Shown: positions 25,460 through 33,568 of the stretch, piece after piece
Layout of the letters: every line of letters begins with the position of its first letter
Position numbering within the stretch: position 1 is the first letter of the stretch
Source: Psychrobacter immobilis
Lineage (GTDB): Bacteria > Pseudomonadota > Gammaproteobacteria > Pseudomonadales > Moraxellaceae
NCBI RefSeq assembly: GCF_904846225.1
Contig: NZ_CAJGZJ010000001.1
Location: 124,001-188,000 of the forward strand
DNA length: 64,000 nt
Reading direction: 5' to 3'
Made by a program: the position numbers and the translations under genes
The notes under the pieces: model-generated
Told to the model about the DNA's origin: nothing
Databases searched by the model: none
The model's input: only the letters and a program-made list of their open reading frames with translations

Positions 25460-26941
25460 TTAATCAGCGGTATTCGCTGTGTTATCCACTGGCTGACTGG
25501 AAGCGCCATCAGCTAATACATCCGTAGTAGTAGAATCAGTGCTGTTAATAATGCTGGCGACTGGTGGCCGTGTTTTATCAAATAGCACTTGCTCAAACGC
25601 CGGTAATGCCGTCTCCATGAGACTACCAATGGACATCTGCGGCTCTGATGGCTCAAAGCCCATCACACTCTCACGCTCATGAACCCGTATGCGAGCATCT
25701 TTGAATGCCGACTCAAAACTGGTGTTGCTTCGAAGGCTTTCGGCAAAAAACGCTTGCCCAAAATACGTCATCTCGGCTGTATTAGTACAACCAAATGACG
25801 GTTTGTCAGCAGCTGACGCGGTAATCACTACCGTGGTCGGCGATGCCAATTCATCAATAAATGAGCCTGAATAACACGCTGATACTACGATGACCCGCCA
25901 GCGAATACCTGAGGCATCCAGTGCCTCACGTAGCCACGCTGCATCTAGATTTTCCATTGCAAGTGGCGGATTTGCCAGTTGGATAATATCTTGATTGCCA
26001 TGCGAGGACAGTGTGAGAAATAACACATCTTCATCAGCGTTCATCTGCTGACCAATTCTTTTTAAGCCGCGTGAAATACTGGTTTTAGTGGCTATTGGCT
26101 CATCGAGCCAACTATAAGCATTGTTAATCAACGATAAAGAGCGGCCGCTAGTGCCAAAGCGCACATCAAACAACTCTCGTACTTTATTAATCTCAGAGCG
26201 AAAAACGTTTTGATCCGCAAATCCCGCTACGCCCATAAAGTACCAATCAGTTTCACCTGAGATACTTGGCTCAATACCATCCAATGCTTGCTGTAGCAAA
26301 CGAGGCTGCTCATATATTGCAGCTTCTGCTAATACAGGCTCTACAGGGATTTGCTTAAATATCGGTTGGTCAGCGACATTGCGCTGCCACATGGTCAAGA
26401 GCGCGACCGCACCTATCAATACAATAATACGCTCCCACCACGGTATACGTAGGCGGCGAGAAAAAATCCATAGTAATGCCAACGTCTGCCACAAAAACAG
26501 CACTAAAAACAGGATGGGTAAAAATGAATAACTCCAATTAGGTAACCAGTTGTAGCTACCCAAAAGCTGTACCAAGCTCTGTAATAGCGCCGACAATGTA
26601 TCGGCAACTAACCACAGTACCACGGGCACAAAAACCAGCGTTTGATTGGCAGCACGCCGTGCCAAAATAATACCGCCCAATAGAATGATCATCGGCCATA
26701 TTAAATAACTGACCAACCCTTGCTCATTAAAAATACTACTACTATCAGCCGCTAGCCACGAAAAAAGCACATTGCTGCCCAATGCCAAAAGTGCAAATAC
26801 AGCAAATTGGATGAAGGTCGGTTTTACCCAAGAAAACGCGCGTGTCGACCCCACTAACATCCATAGCGTTGCGATAATATTTGCAGCAAAATTGAGCGAA
26901 AAGCGCTGAAGCGATACGGTTTTTAACGACGCAAGTGACAA
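25460..26941 (-). CDS. Membrane protein with C13-family (caspase-fold) peptidase domain
   Basis: A 493-residue protein. The first 190 residues hold about five transmembrane helices. The rest is a soluble domain of the C13 (legumain, clan CD) type: FMGVAGFADQNVF, then RSLSLINN, the catalytic His in LFLTLSSHGNQD (near residue 315) and the catalytic Cys in VIVVSACYSGSF (near residue 357), followed by ASAADKPSFGC and YFGQAFF. A Thr/Ser/Asp-rich tail ends it. Related to GPI-transamidase and legumain peptidases; the substrate is unknown. The start is TTG with GAGG nine bases ahead. Upstream is htpG; no obvious partner. Confidence 0.88.
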   Translation of the reverse strand: MSLASLKTVSLQRFSLNFAANIIATLWMLVGSTRAFSWVKPTFIQFAVFALLALGSNVLFSWLAADSSSIFNEQGLVSYLIWPMIILLGGIILARRAANQTLVFVPVVLWLVADTLSALLQSLVQLLGSYNWLPNWSYSFLPILFLVLFLWQTLALLWIFSRRLRIPWWERIIVLIGAVALLTMWQRNVADQPIFKQIPVEPVLAEAAIYEQPRLLQQALDGIEPSISGETDWYFMGVAGFADQNVFRSEINKVRELFDVRFGTSGRSLSLINNAYSWLDEPIATKTSISRGLKRIGQQMNADEDVLFLTLSSHGNQDIIQLANPPLAMENLDAAWLREALDASGIRWRVIVVSACYSGSFIDELASPTTVVITASAADKPSFGCTNTAEMTYFGQAFFAESLRSNTSFESAFKDARIRVHERESVMGFEPSEPQMSIGSLMETALPAFEQVLFDKTRPPVASIINSTDSTTTDVLADGASSQPVDNTANTAD

Positions 26942-27246
26942 AGACTTAGACCTCTAGCCAGCCGAGAAAATAAAGTGAACCCATTATAAATGCCTCGATG
27001 TAGTAGCCGCTCAATGTCATTCATTAACACTTTTTGCAGGACACACGAACATTAGTTTTATATTTAATTCACTAAGAAATAAGGAGAGCTGGCAAATAAC
27101 ACAACTTAATAGTTTAGCCCGCTAATCTATCGCGATTGTAACGGATTGTCGGTCAAGAGGATAAGACTGATTTGTAAAATCTGCTTGAATTTGAACAAAA
27201 AAGAGGCCTTGTAAACAAGACCTCCTTCATTATCAAACCCTACCTA
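26942..27246. other. Spacer between htpG and the C13 peptidase gene, 305 bp
   Basis: Holds the htpG terminator at its right end and, presumably, the promoter of the peptidase gene. I see no coding region or RNA gene. Confidence 0.6.
27197..27224 (-). terminator. Rho-independent terminator of htpG
   Basis: GAGGCCTTG and CAAGACCTC pair with one G-T wobble around TAAA; six T follow on the minus strand. It ends about 23 bases after the htpG stop codon. Confidence 0.85.
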
Positions 27247-29253
27247 TTATCTCATCAATAACTCATTGACGCGTTTTAAATAAGCAGCTGGATCTTCTAA
27301 TTGACCGCCATCTGCAAGTAATGCTTGATCAAAGATAACTTGAGCAAGGTCATCAAACTGTTCACTACTTTCAAGCTTTTTGATAAGTGGATGGTCAGGG
27401 TTGACCTCAAGCGTTGGCTTGCTCTCTGGCACATCCTGCCCCATTTGCTTTAGCATTTGAATCATCTGTGGTGATAGCTCCCCTTCACCAACGACCAAGC
27501 AAGCTGGGCTGTCAACCAAACGAGTAGACACTTTAACGTCTTTGGCGCGACCGCTTAGTGCCGTTTTTAGCTTATCGACAACAGGTTTTAATGTTTCTTC
27601 TGCCTTTGATGCTTCCGCTTTTTCTGCCTCATCTTGTAAGTCGCCTAAATCTACAGCGCCTTTTGCGATATTCTGTAACGGAGTTTCATCAAACTGGGTC
27701 AAAAAGTTCATTGCCCATTCATCGACACGGCTGGTCATCAAAATAACTTCGATGCCTTTTTTCTTAAACAGCTCAAGTTGCGGGCTATTTTTTGCAGCGG
27801 CCAAGTTATCAGCCGTTAGATAATAAATGGATTTTTGACCGTCTTTCATACGACCTTTATAGTCTTCAAAGCTGGTTTCAAGACCATCTTGAGTGCTGGT
27901 CGCATAACGAAGCAGTTTGGCAATACGTTCTTGATTGCCCATGTCTTCGCCAAGCCCTTCTTTGATGACGTCACCAAACTCTGCGTAGAACTGGGCGAAT
28001 TTTTCTTGCTTATCGCTGTCTTCGCTATTGGCCAAACTGGCTAGCAAGGTCAAAATACGACGCGCATTACCATCACGAATCGATTTTACATCACGTGACT
28101 CTTGTAAAAGCTCACGGCTCACGTTCAGTGGCAAATCTGCTGAATCAATAACGCCTTTGACAAAACGCAAATACATCGGTAGCAACTGCTCAGCTTCGTC
28201 CATGATAAACACACGTTTGACATAAAGCTTCAAGCCATGTTGCTGCTCGCGAGTGTACAAATCCACGGGTGCTTTTTTGGGGATATATAACAACTGTGTA
28301 TACTGAACACGACCTTCAACACGGTTATGCGTCCAAGTGAGCGGCGCTTCCATGTCATAAGTAATGTTCTTGTAAAAATCGACATACTCGTCGTCTTCAA
28401 TATCAGACGCTGAACGCGTCCATAAGGCACTGGCTTTATTGATGGTTTCCCACTCATCCGTCAGCACCATTTCGCCACCCGCTGGCGTATCATCGTCTTC
28501 GTTTTCTTTGACGTCTTCTTGCCAAACTTCTTTACGCATCTGAATCGGTAAGCTGATATGGTCGGAGTATTTATTGACCAAACGCTTAATTTTACTGCGG
28601 TCGAGATAACTGTCTTCGCCTTCGCTATATTCTTCTTTTAGATGCAAAGTGATGGCTGTGCCGCGCGCCTCTTTGGTGATAGGCTCAACGGTAAAGCTGC
28701 CTGTACCGTCTGATACCCAGCGCACGCCTTTATCAGCAGGCTCGCCCGCTTTACGTGATTCAACACTGATCGTATCAGCCACGATAAAGCCAGAGTAGAA
28801 ACCGACACCGAACTGCCCAATCAATTGACCTTCTTGCTTTTGCGATTCAGATAATTTGTCTAAAAATGCTTTGGTACCTGACTTGGCAATGGTGCCTAGG
28901 TTTTCAATGGCATCGGCTTCATTCATACCGATACCGTTATCGGTAAAGGTAATGGTTTTGGCGTCTTCATCGACGGCGATGCGAATACGCAGCTCACCAT
29001 CATTTTCATAAAGACTGTCATCATTGGTGGCTTCAAAGCGCAATTTATCACAAGCATCAGAGGCATTAGAAACCAGCTCACGCACAAATATATCAGCATT
29101 AGAATATAGCGAATGCGTTACTAAATGCAGCAACTGCGCCACTTCTGCTTCGAAGGTGTGTTTTTTTAATTCAGGGGTACTTGTATTAGTGGCACTTTTA
29201 TTAGCATTGATATCGTCAGCGCTTTTGTCATTCGCTTGGGTTTGCTCACTCAT
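27247..29253 (-). CDS. htpG: Molecular chaperone HtpG (Hsp90)
   Basis: A bacterial Hsp90, ATP-driven dimeric cytosolic chaperone. The 668-residue protein has the GHKL ATPase domain ([20 protein letters not shown], the Asp motif [20 protein letters not shown], and RGTAITLHL), the middle domain (about 270-540, with [19 protein letters not shown]) and the C-terminal dimerisation domain. The first 25 residues are a polar extension relative to E. coli (624). Strong ribosome binding site AAGGAG seven bases before the ATG. Single gene with its own terminator; heat-shock control is likely but no sigma-32 box was confirmed. Confidence 0.97.
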   Translation of the reverse strand: MSEQTQANDKSADDINANKSATNTSTPELKKHTFEAEVAQLLHLVTHSLYSNADIFVRELVSNASDACDKLRFEATNDDSLYENDGELRIRIAVDEDAKTITFTDNGIGMNEADAIENLGTIAKSGTKAFLDKLSESQKQEGQLIGQFGVGFYSGFIVADTISVESRKAGEPADKGVRWVSDGTGSFTVEPITKEARGTAITLHLKEEYSEGEDSYLDRSKIKRLVNKYSDHISLPIQMRKEVWQEDVKENEDDDTPAGGEMVLTDEWETINKASALWTRSASDIEDDEYVDFYKNITYDMEAPLTWTHNRVEGRVQYTQLLYIPKKAPVDLYTREQQHGLKLYVKRVFIMDEAEQLLPMYLRFVKGVIDSADLPLNVSRELLQESRDVKSIRDGNARRILTLLASLANSEDSDKQEKFAQFYAEFGDVIKEGLGEDMGNQERIAKLLRYATSTQDGLETSFEDYKGRMKDGQKSIYYLTADNLAAAKNSPQLELFKKKGIEVILMTSRVDEWAMNFLTQFDETPLQNIAKGAVDLGDLQDEAEKAEASKAEETLKPVVDKLKTALSGRAKDVKVSTRLVDSPACLVVGEGELSPQMIQMLKQMGQDVPESKPTLEVNPDHPLIKKLESSEQFDDLAQVIFDQALLADGGQLEDPAAYLKRVNELLMR

Positions 29254-29433
29254 AAAAAAACTCCTTTAATGGTGGTGAAAATTTATTATAAGATAGCGGC
29301 AATCATTCTAAATTTGCTCAGATAAACAGTAGAGAAAATCAGAGTTTTAAGTACCGCTAAGCTGTTTATACTAATAGGGGCACAGAAGAAAATTTCAAGC
29401 GTAAGCGCAGGTTTAACCTCTATTTTGTCCAAA

Positions 29434-30249
29434 TTAGCGCGGCATTGGACGAATAGTGAGGATTTGCTCACTGCGACCAAAAGGCCCATGTAGATCATGT
29501 AGTACGGCACTGGTCAGTCCTATGCCATCATCTCCATATTGCTGCACCGCTTGGATACCCAGCCAGCAACCTTTTGGCGCGCGATGCATGTGAATTTGCA
29601 AATCAGTATTTGGAAACATCCATTCTAATTTTGATAGCCCAAGACCAAGCCTTGGCACGACACCATTGGCAGTATCGACCATGCCCAATAAATGCACCAA
29701 GTCATCCGTTAGCATGCCATCGACCATCTCGACATCGTTGGTTACCCATACCATACCGCTGCCTGGACGACGCTGCGAATCCGTCACCAGACGCACGCTT
29801 TCAATAAAGCCGCCTGGCCAACCTTTCATGCCATCCCAAACTGGCAAATCTTCAGGATTATGTAGCGCCTTTTGATCCTCAAGCCCCGCAATCTCACTGG
29901 TATCTTGGGTCATGAGTCGCCATGCACGCGCGATAATAGCATCTCGGCCACGACTACTCATTACCGCTTCAATAAGCTCGATTGTCTTGCCGGGACGAAT
30001 ACAACGTGTGGTAATGGTAAAGTCATCAAGCGGTATGAGCCCTAAAATATCAAGGCTAATACGGGCGAGACGCATGTTGGCTTGTGGCGCATAGCTGTTT
30101 AGCTCAGCCGTGAGCACGCCTGTCGCTGGTGCCATGTGTTGCTCATGCTCATTCCAAGCACCTTGTGCGTGTTTGGTTGGTTGATAATGCGCAATATTGA
30201 CACCGCCTTCCTGCTGTTCACGTTCAATCAAGGTGTAATAAGCTGACAT
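29434..30249 (-). CDS. Acyl-CoA thioesterase (TesB-like double hot-dog family)
   Basis: A 271-residue protein of the thioesterase family with two hot-dog domains. The first (about 20-125) includes HMAPATGVLTAELNSY, ARISLDILGLIP and TTRCIRPGKTIELIEAVMSSRGRDAI; the second (about 145-270) includes WVTNDVEMVDG, VDTANGVVPRLG, the conserved MFPNTDLQIHMHRAPKGCWLG and a closing HDLHGPFGRSEQILTIRP. The D-L-x-x-H/N-x-x-R region at the end of domain two is the active-site part in TesB-like enzymes. The acyl substrate cannot be told from sequence. AAGGA stands five bases before the ATG. Confidence 0.88.
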   Translation of the reverse strand: MSAYYTLIEREQQEGGVNIAHYQPTKHAQGAWNEHEQHMAPATGVLTAELNSYAPQANMRLARISLDILGLIPLDDFTITTRCIRPGKTIELIEAVMSSRGRDAIIARAWRLMTQDTSEIAGLEDQKALHNPEDLPVWDGMKGWPGGFIESVRLVTDSQRRPGSGMVWVTNDVEMVDGMLTDDLVHLLGMVDTANGVVPRLGLGLSKLEWMFPNTDLQIHMHRAPKGCWLGIQAVQQYGDDGIGLTSAVLHDLHGPFGRSEQILTIRPMPR

Positions 30250-30358
30250 GACTGTCCTTACTTTTTTATCAAGTCCTTCTCATTGATTCAGTGTTTTGAT
30301 TGCTATGAGAGGTCGTTATATGGAAAGATATCGTGACTTTTAATCATTAAATAATCAT

Positions 30359-30389
30359 TAAATAAAGCGTGCTAAGTACGCTCTATTTA
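30359..30389 (-). terminator. Possible terminator after the small membrane gene
   Basis: AAATA-A-AGCGT pairs with ACGCT-C-TATTT around seven bases. It lies about 60 bases beyond the stop of the gene at 30450-30701. Only a weak T tract follows on the minus strand. Confidence 0.4.
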
Positions 30390-30449
30390 ATGACTTCTGT
30401 CTTTATGTTGGTATGATTATTTACAAGATTTCTAAGATTTTGCTCACTT

Positions 30450-30701
30450 TTATACGTCATCAATGAGCACTTGTTTTCTCATATTAAGAATTTGGCGGCT
30501 TTTTATAATAATGAATAAGAAAAAAATCATCACTACCACGAATGCCCCATAAAAAAGACTGTAATCTTGCATGAAGTTCGTGATATTTAGGAGCAGTATC
30601 AAAGCAATCATGACAATAACAAACATATTTATTTTTAACTGTTTGTTCACCTCATCCAGTGTCGCTTCTGCCAAGACAAATTTGGTTTTCTGTTTTTTCA
30701 T
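30450..30701 (-). CDS. Small two-helix membrane protein, function unknown
   Basis: An 83-residue protein with a basic N-terminus (MKKQKTKF), a short amphipathic segment and two hydrophobic helices (about 26-43 and 48-66), ending in a basic-acidic tail. AAGG lies just before the ATG, and a hairpin follows the stop, so I take it as a real gene. No family recognised. Confidence 0.6.
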   Translation of the reverse strand: MKKQKTKFVLAEATLDEVNKQLKINMFVIVMIALILLLNITNFMQDYSLFYGAFVVVMIFFLFIIIKSRQILNMRKQVLIDDV

Positions 30702-30804
30702 TCTACCTTATCCATAGTAGGTGGCTTTTATTAGATGATTGTTAGTCGATGTTTCTTATCAAATCGCATTCGTCAAAAGCGCTGATATACAGATGACTCT
30801 TATT

Positions 30805-31761
30805 CTATTTCCCAACTTGAGTAATTGGAATACGCAGCGCCTTAGGCAGACTGAACGTCACGTTTTCCTCGATGCCTGACAGCTCACTTGGCAGGTCACC
30901 ACCCCAATCTTGTAACTGTTGTAGCACTTCTTGAATGAGCACTTCAGGCGCTGAAGCACCAGCAGTAACGCCAATACTTTGGACACCTTCCAACCAGCTA
31001 ATATCCATTTCGCTAGCATTATCAATCAGATAAGCACGGCAATTCATACGCTCTGCCAGCTCACGTAGACGATTAGAGTTTGAAGAATTTGGCGAACCGA
31101 CCACCAAGACCACTTCACAGCGACTGGCTAAGTCTTTTACGGCATCTTGGCGATTTTGGGTGGCATAACAGATATCATCTTTACGTGGACCTTGGATACT
31201 GGGGAACTTGTCACGCAACGCATCGATAACGCGAGCCGTGTCATCCATTGATAACGTGGTTTGAGTGACAAACGCGACATGCTCGGCATCTTGCACCGTC
31301 AACGCCTCAACATCGCTTTCATCTTCGACCAGATGGATCTGACCACCATGGCGACGGTTAAAGCGTCCCATAGTGCCTTCCACTTCAGGGTGCCCGGCAT
31401 GACCGATCAGCACCGCATCCATACCGTCTTGTGCAAATTTGGCGACTTCGATATGCACCTTGGTGACCAAAGGACACGTTGCATCAAATACGGTAAGGTC
31501 ACGACGCTCAGCTTCATCTTCGACAGCTTTTGACACGCCATGGGCTGAAAAAATAACGATAGAGCCATCTGGCACTTCGTGTAATTCTTCGACAAACACG
31601 GCACCACGATTTGCCAAGTCAGAGACGACAAATTTATTATGTACCACCTCATGACGAACATAAATGGGTGGCTCAAAACGTATCAGTGCTTCATTAACAA
31701 TCGCAATCGCGCGATCCACACCAGCACAAAACCCACGTGGATTGGCAAGATAAATTTGCAT
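30805..31761 (-). CDS. ispH: 4-hydroxy-3-methylbut-2-enyl diphosphate reductase
   Basis: The last enzyme of the MEP isoprenoid pathway, a 4Fe-4S enzyme giving IPP and DMAPP. The 318-residue protein has the three cluster cysteines in place (Cys12 in [10 protein letters not shown], the Cys in [12 protein letters not shown], and the Cys in [11 protein letters not shown]), the substrate-binding [23 protein letters not shown], and the closing [11 protein letters not shown] and [10 protein letters not shown]. The start at ATG 31761 fits the family N-terminus [10 protein letters not shown]; five codons upstream would add MIGLI. Divergent from gmk. Confidence 0.97.
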   Translation of the reverse strand: MQIYLANPRGFCAGVDRAIAIVNEALIRFEPPIYVRHEVVHNKFVVSDLANRGAVFVEELHEVPDGSIVIFSAHGVSKAVEDEAERRDLTVFDATCPLVTKVHIEVAKFAQDGMDAVLIGHAGHPEVEGTMGRFNRRHGGQIHLVEDESDVEALTVQDAEHVAFVTQTTLSMDDTARVIDALRDKFPSIQGPRKDDICYATQNRQDAVKDLASRCEVVLVVGSPNSSNSNRLRELAERMNCRAYLIDNASEMDISWLEGVQSIGVTAGASAPEVLIQEVLQQLQDWGGDLPSELSGIEENVTFSLPKALRIPITQVGK

Positions 31762-31994
31762 AATAAGGCCTATCATTGGATAATTTATAGTGAAAGCTTG
31801 TCGTTCACAGCTTCAATTCAAAAGTTGGGATGAAATCAATGCCCTACTTTAGCATAATTTACTTTTATTGCTCTTGAAAATAGCAGTGTACGCTATGAAA
31901 ATAGCAATATATTAATCGGCCATTAACAACAATATCTTTAATTAAAATAAAAGTCATAAAAGCAGTTTATAATGACGTATCGATCCCAACTCTT

Positions 31995-32025
31995 ATCGCC
32001 ATACATGATGGCGATTTTTATTTTT
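31995..32025 (+). terminator. Terminator-like hairpin in the gmk leader
   Basis: ATCGCCAT and ATGGCGAT form a perfect 8-bp stem with an ACATG loop, followed by TTTT-A-TTTTT. It reads in the gmk direction, about 90 bases before the start codon and about 20 after a TATAAT box. This would be an attenuator if transcription starts at that box. Confidence 0.6.
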
Positions 32026-32077
32026 ACCAGCCCTTAGCCGTTCATTAAGATATTTTTTAATTGTTTTTTAGCACAAC

Positions 32078-32109
32078 CTTTACTAGGACACACTGACTTT
32101 ACTAGGACA
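32078..32109 (+). repeat. Duplicated ribosome-binding-site segment before gmk
   Basis: CTTTACTAGGACA occurs at 32078-32090 and again at 32097-32109, a 19-base step. The second copy supplies the AGGA that sits eight bases before the gmk ATG; the first has no start codon at a matching distance. Confidence 0.65.
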
Positions 32110-32115
32110 TATTGT

Positions 32116-32742
32116 ATGACAGGTTCATTATTTATTATTACTGCCGCCTCTGGTACCGGCAAAACCTCATTGGTAAAACAGCTACTTGCTACCACCAATG
32201 ATTTGACCGTCAGTGTCTCGCATACCACTCGTATGCCACGTCCCGGCGAGATTGACGGTCATCACTATCATTTTACTGACGTCGATAAATTTGTAAGCGC
32301 TATCGGTGACAATAATTTTTTGGAACATGCTGAGGTATTTGGTAATTATTATGGCACCTCAGAGCAAAGTGTTCGAGCGCAATTAGAGGCAGGTGTTGAT
32401 GTCATTTTGGAGATTGACTGGCAGGGTGCGCTACAAGTCAAAAAAATATTCACTGAAGCGACCATGATTTTTATTTTACCGCCAAGTATCGCAACTTTAC
32501 GTCAACGCCTATCGACTCGTGGGCAAGATACGATAGAGGTGATAGAGCAGCGTTTGGCGGGTGCAGTAAACGAGATGGCACAATACGTAAATTTTGATTT
32601 TGTGATTATTAATGACAATTTTGAAGTGGCTTTGACTGAGCTAAAAGCGATTATCGTGGCTGATAGACAGACACTTAAGCGCCAACAGCAGCGTTATCGT
32701 CGTACCATTAGCAATTTGCTAAGCAACAAAGCAGAAGACTGA
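32116..32742 (+). CDS. gmk: Guanylate kinase
   Basis: Phosphorylates GMP to GDP, supplying GTP and the precursors of (p)ppGpp. The 208-residue protein has the P-loop [10 protein letters not shown], the GMP-binding [34 protein letters not shown], and [15 protein letters not shown], all standard. It heads gmk-rpoZ-spoT, the conserved stringent-response cluster, though each gene has a sizable spacer here. Its leader carries a terminator-like hairpin. Confidence 0.97.
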   Translation: MTGSLFIITAASGTGKTSLVKQLLATTNDLTVSVSHTTRMPRPGEIDGHHYHFTDVDKFVSAIGDNNFLEHAEVFGNYYGTSEQSVRAQLEAGVDVILEIDWQGALQVKKIFTEATMIFILPPSIATLRQRLSTRGQDTIEVIEQRLAGAVNEMAQYVNFDFVIINDNFEVALTELKAIIVADRQTLKRQQQRYRRTISNLLSNKAED

Positions 32743-32835
32743 ATCTATAATCAGCTGAAAATAAAATGGCTATACAGAACTAAATTCGTTCTCAGTGAGT
32801 CGCGATAAAAAGCAACTACGCAGCTGAGCAAAAAA

Positions 32836-32844
32836 TGCTATAAT
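32836..32844 (+). promoter_or_regulatory. Extended -10 promoter before rpoZ
   Basis: TGCTATAAT is a perfect extended -10 (TG-n-TATAAT). No good -35 is visible at the usual distance. It lies about 93 bases ahead of the rpoZ ATG. Confidence 0.5.
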
Positions 32845-32935
32845 GTCTGGCTATTCCCCTTTATGTATTTGATATTATTTTTATTGAGTGGCGGACAACG
32901 TCCATTACTAATAAAAACAACCGAGGTAGCTATTT

Positions 32936-33196
32936 ATGGCACGAGTGACGATTGAAGATTGTTTGGATAATGTTGATAATCGCTTTGAACTGATTTTAGT
33001 TGCAAGCAAGCGCGCCCGTCAATTGGCCAAAGGTATTGCTGAGCCAATGGTTGACGTGGATAATGACAAGCCGACGGTATTGGCATTACGTGAAATTGCG
33101 GCTGGCAAAATCACACGTGATATTCTAAATCAGCCAGAGCATCACTTTGCAACCAGTTCACTAGATTTGGCATTGTCAGGCGATCATAGCTTTTAG
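32936..33196 (+). CDS. rpoZ: RNA polymerase omega subunit
   Basis: An 86-residue omega subunit, which helps assemble RNA polymerase and forms one of the ppGpp sites. It keeps the family sequence: [24 protein letters not shown]-type [14 protein letters not shown], and [21 protein letters not shown]. The start ATG follows GAGGTAGCT. It precedes spoT, the normal order, but with a terminator and a long spacer between them, so spoT probably has its own promoter. Confidence 0.97.
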   Translation: MARVTIEDCLDNVDNRFELILVASKRARQLAKGIAEPMVDVDNDKPTVLALREIAAGKITRDILNQPEHHFATSSLDLALSGDHSF

Positions 33197-33220
33197 CAAG
33201 TCGTTTTGGTAAAGCCTATT

Positions 33221-33260
33221 GTATATCTCATAAAGCGGACGACTGCTTTATGAGATATAC
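33221..33260 (+). repeat. Perfect 16-bp inverted repeat after rpoZ
   Basis: GTATATCTCATAAAGC and GCTTTATGAGATATAC are exact reverse complements with an eight-base spacer GGACGACT. It starts 25 bases after the rpoZ stop. No T run follows, so it is not a simple terminator; a standard one comes 12 bases later. Confidence 0.9.
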
Positions 33261-33271
33261 ATAGTGACGAT

Positions 33272-33300
33272 AAAAACCACAGCATAGGCTGTGGTTTTTT
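33272..33300 (+). terminator. Rho-independent terminator of rpoZ
   Basis: AAAAACCACAGC and GCTGTGGTTTTT form a 12-bp stem with an ATAG loop and end in six T. Confidence 0.9.
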
Positions 33301-33568
33301 GGTTGTAATGATATTGCATTGATTGTTTTTGTCGCCATTTATACTTCACAATGTACTGTTGCAGTATAACTTCTAAATTTTTGTAGTCCCTGCTCGCTTA
33401 GCAGTTGACATTGAATGCAATTTACGATTAATTAGAGAATGGTCTACCTATTTTTAGCTTATTCACTAGGCTTTGTATAGTAGCCAGTATTCAATTCCGT
33501 CATTATTTATCTTGATAGCTTGATAGACAATCAGGCAAATAGGTAATGGAAAATAGGATCGTTGCTTT

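Larger units (their letters stand above)
31762..32115. other. Divergent ispH / gmk spacer, 354 bp
   Basis: Gene-free. It holds a TATAAT box at 31968-31973 (rightward), a terminator-like hairpin at 31995-32025, and a 13-base direct repeat carrying two AGGA motifs at 32078-32109, described separately. Confidence 0.6.
33197..33568. other. rpoZ-spoT spacer, 372 bp
   Basis: Contains a 16-bp perfect hairpin at 33221-33260 and a standard terminator at 33272-33300. The remainder is AT-rich and must hold the spoT promoter; I see no coding region. Confidence 0.6.

Noticed and set aside
29286-29510. A 74-codon minus-strand frame at the end of the thioesterase gene
   Set aside because: Overlaps the thioesterase C-terminus in another frame and has no family likeness.
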